Shown: positions 25,816-35,127 of the stretch, one piece after another
Layout of the letters: each line of letters begins with the position of its first letter
Numbering within the stretch: position 1 is the stretch's first letter
NCBI GenBank assembly: GCA_905234795.1
Contig: CAJOIQ010000001.1
Location: 62,001 to 126,000 of the forward strand
DNA from: an uncultured Bacteroidales bacterium
GTDB lineage: Bacteria; Bacteroidota; Bacteroidia; Bacteroidales; UBA932
DNA length: 64,000 nt
Reading direction: 5' to 3'
Made by a program: the position numbers and the translations under genes
Notes under the pieces: generated by a model
What the model was told of the DNA's origin: nothing
What the model saw: the letters and a program-made list of their open reading frames with translations, nothing else
Databases searched by the model: none

Positions 25816-27954
25816 TTAGTCCTCTTCCTGCTCCTGGGCGGCGTACTCGGCCAGCAGCTTGGTCTGGACTTCGGCCGGCACCTGGACGTATTCGGCAAAC
25901 TTCATCTGGAAGGTTGCGGAACCGCCGGTGAGGGAGCTCAGGATGGTGGAGTAGCGGTAAAGCTCGGCCAGCGGCACGCGGGCGTGCAGCACGGTGAAGC
26001 CTTTCTCCATATCCTGGTTCATGATCATGCCGCGACGGGTGTTGAGGTCGCTCATGCAAGGGCCTACATACTCGTTCGGAGTGAAGATGTCCACATTGTA
26101 GATGGGCTCCAGGATCTTGGGACCGGCATTGCGGAAGGCCTCCTTGAAGGCGTTACGGCCGGCGATGATGAAGGCGATTTCCTTGGAGTCCACGGGGTGC
26201 ATCTTACCGTCGTAGACATACACGCGGATGTCACGGGCATAGGAACCGGTGAGAGGGCCTTCCTCCATCTTGCTCTTGATACCCTTGAGGATGGCGGGCA
26301 TGAAGGAGAGGTCGATGGAACCACCCACAACGCAGTTGTAGAATTCCAGCTTGCCACCCCACTCGAGGTCCGTGATATCCTGGCTCTTGAAGTTGAACAC
26401 AACGTCCTTGCCGTCAATCTTGAAGTTCTTGGGAGCTTCCTGACCTTCCACGTAGGGGCAAACCAGCAGGTGAACCTCACCGAACTGGCCGGCGCCGCCG
26501 GACTGTTTCTTGTGACGGTACTGGGCCGTGGCGATCTTGGTGATGGTCTCACGGTAAGGCACCTTGGGAGCATAGAGTTCGATGTTCTGCTTGAACTCGT
26601 TGTTCACTCTCCACTTCACATAGTTGATGTGCTGCTCACCCATACCGGAAAGGATGGTCTGACGCAGTTCCTTGGAATATTCCACGGTGATGGTAGGATC
26701 CTGGGCGGCAATCTTGTTGAGGGCGTCTCCCACCTTGGCTTCGTCGTTCTTGTCCACGGCCTTCACGGCGGTGCGGTACTTGGCGTCGGGGAACACCATG
26801 TGCTTGATAGCCTCCTGTCCGGGGGCGGCCAGGGTGACGTCGGTCTTGCCGGCCTTCAGTTTCATGACGCAGCCGATGTCGCCGGCGCTGATCTGGGAAA
26901 CCTTCTCTTTCTTGGAACCCGCCACGGCATAGATGGCGCTCAGGCGCTCACCGTTGCCGGTTTCGGGATTCACCAGGTCGGCACCTTCGTTGAGGGTACC
27001 GCTCATCACCTTGAAGTAGGAAACATCTCCCAGGTGCTGCTCCACGCTGGTCTTGAAGATAAACAGGGACACGGGGCCTGCAGGGTCGCACTTCACGGTG
27101 CCGCCGTCCACAGTGGCCTCTTCCTTTCCTTCCGGAGAAGGAACCACGTTCACGATGAATTCCATCAGGCGCTTTACACCCACGTTTTCCTTGGCGGCGG
27201 TGCAGAACACCGGGATGGTCTCACCCTTGAGGATACCGGCACGCAGACCCTCGCGGATTTCGTCGGTGCTCAGCTCCATGGTCTCGAAAAACTTCTCCAT
27301 GAGTTCGTCGGAACCCTCGGCGGCCTTCTCCATGAGCTCGGCACGCAGTTCCTCGGCTTCGTCGGCATAGGCAGCGGGAATGTCCAGTTCCTCGTTCTTC
27401 TTGTTATAGTATTTCATGGTGATGACATCCACAAAGCCTTCCAGGCCCACGCCGGGATTCACCGGGAACTGGCACAGGATGGCCTTTTTGCCGAATTCCT
27501 CGGCGATGGCATTGCGCACGCCTTCCCAGTTGGCTTTGTCGTGGTCCAGCTGGTTCACGGCAATAATCATGGGAATGCCGTATTGGTCGGCATAGCGGCC
27601 GAAGAGGGTGGTGCCCACCTCGATGCCGGCCGTGCCGTTCATCACCATCACAGCAGCCTCAACCACCTTGAAGGCACTCAGGGCGCCGCCGGAGAAATCA
27701 TCGGAACCGGGAGCGTCGATGAAGTTGATCTTGCAGCCATTGAACTCGGCATACAGCGGAGTGGCGTTGATGGACTTCTGGTTGGTCTGCTCGAATTCGG
27801 TGTTGTCGGAGACGGTGTTCTTGTCTTCTACGGAACCGCGGCGGTCGATGACCTTACCCTCGAAGAGCATAGCCTCGGACAGGGTGGTTTTACCGGAACG
27901 CGGAGCGCCGATGAGGACGATGTTGCGGATGTTTTTTGTTGTGTAAGTTTTCAT
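25816..27954 (-). CDS. EF-G2-like translation elongation factor (GTPase-motif-degenerate EF-G paralogue)
   Basis: This 712-residue protein has full EF-G architecture (G domain, domains II-V). The G1 loop is GAPRSGKTT (16-24) and G4 is NQLD (134-137). The switch II motif reads DAPGSDDF (80-87) instead of DTPGHVDF, so the catalytic His is Ser84. Switch I has NQKSI where canonical EF-G has RGITI. Loss of that His predicts little or no GTP hydrolysis. From memory, an EF-G paralogue lacking GTPase activity and important for gut colonisation has been described in Bacteroides; this protein looks like its counterpart. No rpsL/rpsG or tuf neighbours, unlike housekeeping fusA. Confidence 0.88.
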   Translation of the reverse strand: MKTYTTKNIRNIVLIGAPRSGKTTLSEAMLFEGKVIDRRGSVEDKNTVSDNTEFEQTNQKSINATPLYAEFNGCKINFIDAPGSDDFSGGALSAFKVVEAAVMVMNGTAGIEVGTTLFGRYADQYGIPMIIAVNQLDHDKANWEGVRNAIAEEFGKKAILCQFPVNPGVGLEGFVDVITMKYYNKKNEELDIPAAYADEAEELRAELMEKAAEGSDELMEKFFETMELSTDEIREGLRAGILKGETIPVFCTAAKENVGVKRLMEFIVNVVPSPEGKEEATVDGGTVKCDPAGPVSLFIFKTSVEQHLGDVSYFKVMSGTLNEGADLVNPETGNGERLSAIYAVAGSKKEKVSQISAGDIGCVMKLKAGKTDVTLAAPGQEAIKHMVFPDAKYRTAVKAVDKNDEAKVGDALNKIAAQDPTITVEYSKELRQTILSGMGEQHINYVKWRVNNEFKQNIELYAPKVPYRETITKIATAQYRHKKQSGGAGQFGEVHLLVCPYVEGQEAPKNFKIDGKDVVFNFKSQDITDLEWGGKLEFYNCVVGGSIDLSFMPAILKGIKSKMEEGPLTGSYARDIRVYVYDGKMHPVDSKEIAFIIAGRNAFKEAFRNAGPKILEPIYNVDIFTPNEYVGPCMSDLNTRRGMIMNQDMEKGFTVLHARVPLAELYRYSTILSSLTGGSATFQMKFAEYVQVPAEVQTKLLAEYAAQEQEED

Positions 27955-27995
27955 TGTATTATTAATTACTATTTACTATTTCTTTTCGCAGTCTG

Positions 27996-28003
27996 CAAAT
28001 ATA
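27996..28003 (-). promoter_or_regulatory. -7 promoter element of the EF-G2-like gene
   Basis: The coding strand reads TATATTTG, 41 bases before the ATG at 27954; no clear -33 element is seen. Confidence 0.5.
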
Positions 28004-28045
28004 GCGAAATTTCCCTCAAAATCAATGAAAGTGCCGTTTTTTACT

Positions 28046-28053
28046 TATCTTTG
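28046..28053 (+). promoter_or_regulatory. -7 promoter element of the outer-membrane protein gene at 28086
   Basis: TATCTTTG lies 32 bases before the ATG at 28086, divergent from the EF-G2 promoter. Confidence 0.55.
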
Positions 28054-28085
28054 CACGTTTGATATTAACCAGAAAACTATTTATA

Positions 28086-28757
28086 ATGAAAAGAATCATT
28101 GTTACTCTTATGCTGGCTGCCGCCTGCACCTGTGCCATGGCCCAGTCCATCAAGGATTCCCTTTGGGACGACAACAAAGACATCAACGTAAAGATCGGTA
28201 ACTCCAAGTGGGAAGTGAACCCTACCTTCGGCTTCACTTACAACTATAGCTTCAACGCTCCCAGCGGCCTGTCCAACAGCGGCTGGGGTATGGATTTCTC
28301 CCTTATTGAAATGCAGTGGAACGGCTGGAAAAGCGGCTCCATCACCCTGGGAATCTTTGACTTCATGATTGACTTCCAGTTCCTGCAGAAGGGCTTCGCC
28401 TTCGATGGCATCACGGTGGGAGGCATTACCCCCGCCAATGAAGGCAAGGGACACAGGACGGACTTCACCTTCGGTTTCCCCGTGGGTATCAACCAGCAGT
28501 TTGGCAAGGACTTCGGCATCAGCCTCCTGGCTGTTCCCGGTTTCGGCGTTTACACCTATAAGAACAACTACTACGCCAACGGCTTCCGTCACAATGACAC
28601 CATGTCCCCCCGCAACAAGAGCGTGGGCTTCCGCCTGGACCTCAAGGCCACCCTCTGGTACGGAGACTGCGGCGTGCTGGTTCGCTATCAGCCCCTTGCC
28701 ACCCAGGACATGAACACTACCGTGCTGTCCGTGGGTATCGCTTTCCGCAGCAACTAA
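28086..28757 (+). CDS. Outer-membrane beta-barrel protein of unknown function
   Basis: The protein has 223 residues from the ATG at 28086, chosen because it starts a clear signal peptide ([20 protein letters not shown]). The mature chain alternates short hydrophobic/aromatic beta strands ([39 protein letters not shown]) and ends with a strand ([13 protein letters not shown]) that fits a small barrel. No specific family motif is recognised. It converges on rnhB with overlapping stop codons. Confidence 0.7.
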   Translation: MKRIIVTLMLAAACTCAMAQSIKDSLWDDNKDINVKIGNSKWEVNPTFGFTYNYSFNAPSGLSNSGWGMDFSLIEMQWNGWKSGSITLGIFDFMIDFQFLQKGFAFDGITVGGITPANEGKGHRTDFTFGFPVGINQQFGKDFGISLLAVPGFGVYTYKNNYYANGFRHNDTMSPRNKSVGFRLDLKATLWYGDCGVLVRYQPLATQDMNTTVLSVGIAFRSN

Positions 28758-29398
28758 AACAGAGAGGGCTCCAGCTCTTTCACATGAAAACTCATCCGGT
28801 GCCACGGCGTATAGCCATGGCGCCGGATGGCTTCTATATGTTCCGGTGTAGGATAGCCCATGTTGCGGTCCCAGCCGTACTGGGGGTACTCCCGGGCCAG
28901 CTGGCGCATAAAGTCGTCCCGGTAAGTCTTGGCCAGGACCGACGCCGCGGCAATGGAAGCATAAGTGGCGTCCCCATGCACCACGGTACGGTAAGCGTTC
29001 ATGCCATACGGGCCGAAGGGACGAAACTTGTTGCCGTCGATGAGCAGGAACTCCGGAGCGGGGTTCAGACGCAGCACCGCCCGCTGCATGCCCGTCACCG
29101 ACGCCCACAGGATATTCAGTTTGTCAATTTCATCGGCCGATACGGCTTCCACAGCCCAGGCTATTGCCTCCTGCTCAATGATGGGCCGGAGCTCCTCGCG
29201 GGCTTTTTCGGACATCTGCTTGGAGTCGTTCAGCAGCGGGTGATGGAAATCGGGCGGAAGGATGACGGCCGCGGCATACACCGGCCCGGCCAGCGGACCG
29301 CGGCCCGCCTCGTCGCACCCGGCCTCCAATCGGCCGGGCTCCAGAAATGGCTTCAGTTTCGGCTGTGACAAATTATTTCGCGTAGGTGAGCTCGGCAA
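28754..29398 (-). CDS. rnhB: Ribonuclease HII
   Basis: RNase HII removes single ribonucleotides and RNA primers from DNA:RNA duplexes. The 214-residue protein has the invariant [21 protein letters not shown] (Asp-Glu), [19 protein letters not shown] (Asp) and the tyrosine-containing [13 protein letters not shown] and [11 protein letters not shown] of the C-terminal part. The start at 29398 lies 26 bases inside the end of the upstream S46 peptidase gene. No ATG closer to the conserved core is available, so translational coupling is likely. Its stop overlaps that of the convergent gene by four bases. Confidence 0.95.
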   Translation of the reverse strand: MPSSPTRNNLSQPKLKPFLEPGRLEAGCDEAGRGPLAGPVYAAAVILPPDFHHPLLNDSKQMSEKAREELRPIIEQEAIAWAVEAVSADEIDKLNILWASVTGMQRAVLRLNPAPEFLLIDGNKFRPFGPYGMNAYRTVVHGDATYASIAAASVLAKTYRDDFMRQLAREYPQYGWDRNMGYPTPEHIEAIRRHGYTPWHRMSFHVKELEPSLF

Positions 29399-31440
29399 TG
29401 ATGTTGTCGGCCTTGCCGTACTTCTCTACCAGCCACAGGACATAGCGGATATCCACGCAGATGCAGCGCTGGAGGTCGGGCTCGAACATGACGTCGGAGC
29501 TCATGCTCTCCCAGTTGCCGTCGAAGGCCAGGCCGATGAGGTTGCCCTTGGCGTCCAGTACGGGGGAACCGGAGTTGCCGCCGGTGATGTCGTTGTTGGT
29601 GAGGAAGCAGGTGTGCAGGCTGCCGTCCTTGTCGGCCCAGCGGCCGTAGTCCCCGGCCAGCAGCAGGCTCTTGATGCCGGCGGGCAGGATGAATTCCGGA
29701 TTGGTGGGATCTTCCTTCTCCAGCAGGCCTTTGGCGGTGGTGAAATACTCGTACTTAAGGGCATCCTTGGGGCTGTAAGGCAGCACTGTGCCATAAGTCA
29801 GGCGCATGGTGGAGTTGGCGTCGGGATACATGGCCTTGCCCTTCTGCCATTCCAGCAGGGCGCCGGCAAAGTGCTTGCTGCCCTGGTTATCCGTTCCCTG
29901 ACTGCTGTAACGGGCCATGTAGTGCTTGATGAGCACATCATAGATGCTCTCGTACAGTTTCACGGCAGGGTCCTCGGCAAGAGCTTCCAGAGACGGTGCT
30001 TTATCCAGGCTCTCGAAGGAAGTGAGAACGCTGTTGTCAAAGAGGTTGTCCACAAAGGCGGGGATGTTCAGCTGGGCATATTCGGCTCCCAAACCCTCCA
30101 GGTAATTCTGGGGCAGGGCGCGCTGCCGATAGAATTCCATCAGGGCCACGGCCTCTTTCCGGTCCAGGTCCGGCACATAGTCGCGATATTCTTCTTTCAG
30201 CTGGGCCTTGGCGTCGGCAAAGGCGGCCAGGGAGTCTTTCCCGCTGCGTATGGCCCGGGTATACAGGGTGGCAATTTCGGCCGCCAAGCCCACCAGTTCA
30301 ATGCGATAGATGGACTCGGTGAGAGTGGTGAGGGCGTGCATGGCGGCAGCGTCGCTCTCCACCTGGGCGGCGATATCGGCCACCGGATCACCATATTTCT
30401 CCTTGCGGGCGGGATCGGCCTCAATCCAGGATTTCAGTTGGGCTTCCTTGGCTTCTTCCCGGCCGATGATGTTCAGGTTCTTGAACGCCAGTTCCTCACC
30501 CTGCCACTTCTTCCAGCCGTTGGCGCTGCTGGCATATTTGTCGGCATACTTCAGCTGCACGGAAGGGTCGGCGCACATAGCTTCCCACATCAGGTCCTGA
30601 CGCACGGTGCGGGCATCGATGCGGATGCGGTTGATGGCAATCATGTCGTTGAGCTGGGCGGCCGTCTGGTAACGCTGGGTGCGGCCGGGATAGCCCATGA
30701 TCATGGCGTAGTCCCCTTCCTTCACGCCCTTGAGGGAGATATTCAGGCTCCTGGCGGGCTTGTAGGGAACGTTTTCTTCGCTGTACTCGGCGGGCATGTT
30801 GTCCTTGCCGGCATACACGCGGAACATGGAGAAGTCGCAGGTGTGACGGGGCCACATCCAGTTGTCGGTTTCCCGGCGGGGCGCCCACGAAGCGGATGTC
30901 GGTATACGTGCGGTAGACAATCAGATAAAAGATGTTGTCATTGTAGAAGGACTCAACCTCGGCCCGGCAATGGGGATTGGCGGCCTGGGCGGCTTCCTCC
31001 AGTTCCTTGGCCTGAGCGTCCTTATCCTGGGCCTTTTCCATAACGGCAGTCACGTCCTCCATGGAAATGAGGAAGGTGACGGTAAGCCCCGGGCAGGGGA
31101 TTTCCTCGCCGAAGTTCTTGGCCCAGTAGCCATCCATCAGGTAGTTGTGCTCGTCGGTGGACAGGCCCTGAATGCTGCTGTAACCGCAGTGATGGTTGGT
31201 CACCACCAGGCCCTGGTTGCTGATGATCTCACCGGTGCAGCCGCCGCCAAAGTGCACGATGGCATCTTTGAGGCTGGTCTTGTTGATGGAGTAAATCTCA
31301 TCCGGAGTGAGCTTGCAGCCCGCGGCCTTGATGTCCTTGCCGTTGAGCTGTTTGAGCAGCGGCAGCAGCCACATACCTTCATCGGCCACGGCGGTCATGG
31401 AAACGGCCAATGCGGCCAGGAGGGTAAGTATACGTTTCAT
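29373..31440 (-). pseudogene. S46-family dipeptidyl-peptidase (DPP7-like), frameshifted
   Basis: The 5' frame (31440 to about 30882) encodes a signal peptide, FGGGCTGEIIS and the catalytic His in NHHCGYSSIQ. It then runs out of homology after DIRFVGAPP. Homology resumes in another frame at ETDNWMWPRHTCDFSMF (catalytic Asp region) and continues to the Ser in GGNSGSP and FDGNWE near 29540. The join at about 30872-30882 needs a frame change and seems to lack roughly eight residues (the SSIGKFGG-like segment found in homologues). The Gly in FDGNWE suggests DPP7-like hydrophobic specificity rather than DPP11. Either the gene is broken or the assembly has a small deletion here. Confidence 0.85.
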
Positions 31441-31478
31441 TGCGCTTAAAGTATTGATTTCTATTGTTTTATGTTTCT

Positions 31479-31504
31479 CTCTTTAGGCTAATTGGCCCAA
31501 AGAG
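31479..31504. repeat. 26-bp dyad element, copy 1 (TAGGC core)
   Basis: Arms CTCTTT and AAAGAG surround AGGC...GCCC with one mismatch. The right flank AAAGTTAACTTATT resembles the inverted left flank of copy 2. It lies between the S46 peptidase and mrp genes. See copies at 32625, 55708 and 56878. Confidence 0.7.
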
Positions 31505-31525
31505 CCAAAGTTAACTTATTGGTTT

Positions 31526-32593
31526 TCAGCCGTTTACGGCACTAGCAAGCTTTTGGGCCAGATCCAGGAAGGCCAGGGAATCGGGGCGGGAGCCCAGGGC
31601 CACGGGCTCGCCGGCGTCGGCACCCTCGCGGATACCTTGTACCAGGGGGATTTGTCCCAGCAGGGGGATGTCCAGGTCCTTGGCCATCTTGGCGCCGCCG
31701 TCTTTGCCGAAGAGATAGTACTTCTCCTCCGGATGAGCCTCGGGCGTGAACCAGGCCATGTTTTCAATCAGGCCGTAGATGGTCTTGTCCACCTGCGGGT
31801 TGCGGAACATGTTCACTCCGCGCAGGACATCGGCCAGCGCCACTTCCTGGGGCGTGGTCACAATGACCGCACCGGTGAGGGGAATGTCGCCGATGAGGGA
31901 GATATGGATGTCGCCGGTGCCCGGAGGCATGTCGATGAGCAGGAAGTCCAGCGGGCCCCAGAGGGTTTGGAGGATGATCTGCTTGAGGGCGGTGGAAGCC
32001 ATGGGCCCGCGCCAGATGAGCGCCTGTCCCGCACCGGAAACGTGGCCGACAGAGAGCCATTTGACACCGTATTTCTCCACGGGGACGAAGAGATTGTCGT
32101 TCTCGTCCTCACCGTACATCTCGATGGTGACGCCCTCGGTGCCGGTCATGGTGGGGATGGAAGGACCGTAGACGTCGGCATCGGCCAATCCCACCTTGTA
32201 CCCCAGACGGGCCAGCGCTACGGCCAAATTCACCGCCACCGTGCTTTTGCCCACGCCGCCCTTGCCGGAGGCTATGCCGATGATATGGCTCACCTCCCGC
32301 AGCTGCTCCAGGTTGAACTGGATGCCCTTGGGCGCCGGTTTGGAGGGGTCTTTTACTACGGTATCCACGCTGATTTCGGTGCCGCCGGGGGCATGCCGAT
32401 ACAGGCACGCCTGCACCGCACCCACCAGGTAGCTCTTCAGCGGATCCGGCCGCTTGGGAAAGGCCAGCGTCACGTGAACAGCGTTATCGGCCAGTTCTAT
32501 ACTCTCCACCATCCCCAGCACCACAACACTCTGGTCACCTTTGGCCGGATGCTGCACCTCCTGCAGCCACTCTAATATTTCGGCTTGATTCAT
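31526..32593 (-). CDS. mrp: Mrp/NBP35-family P-loop ATPase (Fe-S carrier)
   Basis: This 355-residue cytosolic protein has an N-terminal MIP18/DUF59-like domain (about 1-90) and a Mrp ATPase domain with the deviant Walker A motif SGKGGVGKSTVAVNLA, LADADVYGPSIPTM and the switch region LLIDMPPGTGDIHISL. Mrp/ApbC proteins carry or insert Fe-S clusters. The CxxC pair found in many homologues after the ENMAWFT segment is absent here (TPEAHPEEKYY follows), as I recall for other Bacteroidota versions. It is bracketed by two inverted dyad elements at 31479 and 32625. Confidence 0.92.
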   Translation of the reverse strand: MNQAEILEWLQEVQHPAKGDQSVVVLGMVESIELADNAVHVTLAFPKRPDPLKSYLVGAVQACLYRHAPGGTEISVDTVVKDPSKPAPKGIQFNLEQLREVSHIIGIASGKGGVGKSTVAVNLAVALARLGYKVGLADADVYGPSIPTMTGTEGVTIEMYGEDENDNLFVPVEKYGVKWLSVGHVSGAGQALIWRGPMASTALKQIILQTLWGPLDFLLIDMPPGTGDIHISLIGDIPLTGAVIVTTPQEVALADVLRGVNMFRNPQVDKTIYGLIENMAWFTPEAHPEEKYYLFGKDGGAKMAKDLDIPLLGQIPLVQGIREGADAGEPVALGSRPDSLAFLDLAQKLASAVNG

Positions 32594-32624
32594 TATTTGT
32601 TGATTTTCAAATAGTTAACTTTTT

Positions 32625-32650
32625 CTCTTGATCCCTCCAGGTATCAAGAG
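32625..32650. repeat. 26-bp dyad element, copy 2 (GAT/ATC core)
   Basis: Arms CTCTTGAT and ATCAAGAG surround a ten-base centre. The element continues on both sides with sequence shared with copy 4 (TTGATTTTCAA upstream, AAACTTAAGTTG downstream), about 85 bases in all. The right arm contains the stop codon of the YfhO-family gene (32644-32646). Confidence 0.7.
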
Positions 32651-35127
32651 CGAAACTTAAGTTGCTGGATAACAGACAGTTGCAACACAAGCGCCACCAC
32701 CAGCAGCAGGAGCAGCGCGATGGAGGCGATGGCCGATATCAGCGCGCCCTGCCGATAACTGTCGGGCAGGAAGGTCATCACCACCTCGTGCTCCCCGGCG
32801 GGCAGCAGGGCGGCGCGCAGGGTCCAGTCGGCCCGGAAGAGCTCCACAGGTTCCCCGTCCACCGTGGCGTGCCAGCCATTGGGGTAATAGATTTCGCTGA
32901 AAACCGCCAGACGCTGGGCCGATGCAGAGTAATGGTAGTGCAACTCGTTGGGAGCATAGGAGGTGAGTTCAATGGTATCCCCGTCCTGGCCGGCCGATGC
33001 ATCAATCGGCACAGAGACCACCGCCTGCCTGCGCAAATCCGCGCTCCCCAGCAGGGCAATCTCTTCGTCGGGCGTGGAAGCCGAAACCACGGAATCCACA
33101 AACCACGCGGCACCGTAAGCGGCAGGGTTCACCAGCGGCGGATAATTGCCGTCCAGAATCACATAACGGGTATTCAGGGCATTGAGCACCGGGGTGCCGT
33201 TGGCCATCCAGGCCTCCACGTCCTCCAGTTCTTCGGCCAGGTTCAGCTGCTTGTACAGACCGTTGATCTCGCCGGTCAGGTAGTGCTCAATCAAATCCTG
33301 ATACCGCTGCAGCTTGGCCGGGGAATACCCGCCCACATTCTTGTGGTGATAGCTGGGCACGGAGGAGTTGAATACGTTCACGGTGAGGTCCAGTACGCGG
33401 TACTGCGGGTCATCGTCGTCCAGGATGATCTCATCCACCGGCCGCAGGGCAAAGGGTTTGTTGAAGTCCTTGGGGGTGGTGAAATGGTCGGCGTTCAGAT
33501 ATCGCCTGCCCACCACAAAGAGGTTCGCGGCACTCAGCACGCAAATGAGCACGGCCGCCAGGAATTTCCGGCCCAGGACACGCCCGCTATCCCCTTTGCC
33601 GAGATAACCCCACAACAGCAAGGCGGCCGAAGCCAGAATGAGCAGCAGGGAGGTGAGGGCATCGGCCCGGAAGAGGGAGATGCGGTCGGCCACCAGGGCA
33701 TCCACCAGCACATCCTGCATCTGGGCATCGGCCCCGCCGGTGAAGCTGCCGAACATGCCCGGAGCTATCCAGGCCAGCAGGGAGAAGCCGCCGGTGATGC
33801 CCAGGGCCCACCAGAAGGCCTTCATGAAGCGCTTTTTGTGATATTCTCCCCGCACGATGCCGTCCAGCGTGACAAAGCCCAGCACGGGCAGGGTCACCTG
33901 CAGCACCACCAGCGCCATAGAGACCGTCCGGAACTTGTTGTACAGCGGTAATACGTTGAAGCACAGTTTGGTAAAGGCCATGAAGTGACTGCCCACCGCC
34001 ATGAGGATGGCAATGATTGTCGCTGCCAGCAGCCACCATTTCTCCCGCCCCTTGTACAGGCCCAGGCCCAGCATAAAGAGGAAAATGGTAATGGCTCCCA
34101 TGTACATGGGCCCGGCCGTGAAAGGCTGAGGCCCCCAGTACAGCGGCAGTGCCTTGGCGGTTTCCTTCAGGTTTTTCTGGCCCGCCCGGCGCAGCAGTTT
34201 GATGGTTTCGCTCTTGTCGGGGTCCACGGCGCCGGAAGAGGAGCCGCCGTTGAAATCCGGAATCATCAGGTTGGGTAATTCCTCCCAGCCATAGCTCCAG
34301 GACGTGGCATAATCCAGGTCCAGACCTTTGCTGTTGGCGCCCTCTTTGGTAAGTTCGGAACCTCCGCGCATGGTGTTGGGGGTATATTTGGCCAGCGGCA
34401 GCAGCTTGTTCACGTTGGTGGCGATGCCCGCGCCGCCCAGCACCAGCAGCAGGGCCGAGGCCACCCAGAAAGCCTTCCACTCCCTGGTCTTGAAGCAGTG
34501 AATGAGCTCCACCACGGCAAACAGCAGCACCATGATGGCCAGATAGTAGGTAATCTGCTGGTGGTTGGCCTTGATTTGCATGCTCAGCGCCAGGCCGAAC
34601 AGCACCGCACCCAGGAGTTTATGTTTACTTTTATAGGTATAAACCATCGCAGCCAGCACCCAGGGCATGAAGGCGATGGCCTGCATCTTGGTGTTGTGTC
34701 CCACCTGGATAATCTGGAAATTGTAGCTGCAGAACGCCACGGCAATGGCGCCGCCAATGGCCACGGGCCAGCTTACCCCAAGGGCCAGAAACAGCAGAAA
34801 AGCCCCCAGCAGGGTGATGAACAGGTATGTGGCCGGTCGTTTTCCCGTGAGCAGCACATCATAGATCCACTGGGTGTAATCCCCGCCATTTTGCGTAGAG
34901 ATGGCCGTGGTGGGCATGCCGCCGAACATGGAATCGGTCCAGTACGTGGGGTTGTCGGGATGCGCCTTGTTCCACTCGTTCATCTCGTGGGACATGCCCA
35001 CATAACCGGAGATATCGCTCTGGTTCACAATTTTCCCTTGCAGCACCTGCGGCACAAATCCGTAGCTCAGCGCCAGGAACAGCGCTACAATACCCAGCGC
35101 CAGGCCTATCTTTTTCCAAATATTCAT
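32644..35127 (-). CDS. YfhO-family polytopic membrane protein
   Basis: This 827-residue protein has about a dozen transmembrane segments in the first 520 residues, starting at GLALGIVALFLALSYGF. A large extracytoplasmic domain of about 260 residues follows and a final transmembrane segment (LISAIASIALLLLLVVALVL). The organisation and the GGMPTTAIS segment of the first loop fit the YfhO family, which is related to GT-C glycosyltransferases and linked to cell-surface glycan modification. Its extreme C-terminus (QLKFRS) is encoded by the repeat element at 32625. It overlaps the downstream-in-coordinate glycosyltransferase gene by 4 bases, supporting a joint glycan role. Confidence 0.85.
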   Translation of the reverse strand: MNIWKKIGLALGIVALFLALSYGFVPQVLQGKIVNQSDISGYVGMSHEMNEWNKAHPDNPTYWTDSMFGGMPTTAISTQNGGDYTQWIYDVLLTGKRPATYLFITLLGAFLLFLALGVSWPVAIGGAIAVAFCSYNFQIIQVGHNTKMQAIAFMPWVLAAMVYTYKSKHKLLGAVLFGLALSMQIKANHQQITYYLAIMVLLFAVVELIHCFKTREWKAFWVASALLLVLGGAGIATNVNKLLPLAKYTPNTMRGGSELTKEGANSKGLDLDYATSWSYGWEELPNLMIPDFNGGSSSGAVDPDKSETIKLLRRAGQKNLKETAKALPLYWGPQPFTAGPMYMGAITIFLFMLGLGLYKGREKWWLLAATIIAILMAVGSHFMAFTKLCFNVLPLYNKFRTVSMALVVLQVTLPVLGFVTLDGIVRGEYHKKRFMKAFWWALGITGGFSLLAWIAPGMFGSFTGGADAQMQDVLVDALVADRISLFRADALTSLLLILASAALLLWGYLGKGDSGRVLGRKFLAAVLICVLSAANLFVVGRRYLNADHFTTPKDFNKPFALRPVDEIILDDDDPQYRVLDLTVNVFNSSVPSYHHKNVGGYSPAKLQRYQDLIEHYLTGEINGLYKQLNLAEELEDVEAWMANGTPVLNALNTRYVILDGNYPPLVNPAAYGAAWFVDSVVSASTPDEEIALLGSADLRRQAVVSVPIDASAGQDGDTIELTSYAPNELHYHYSASAQRLAVFSEIYYPNGWHATVDGEPVELFRADWTLRAALLPAGEHEVVMTFLPDSYRQGALISAIASIALLLLLVVALVLQLSVIQQLKFRS

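Noticed and set aside
25810..28062. 750-codon open frame on the plus strand opposite the EF-G2-like gene
   Set aside because: It is antisense to a well-supported EF-G-family gene and reads as a low-complexity Gly/Leu/His/Val-rich product with no domain; it arises from strong codon bias.
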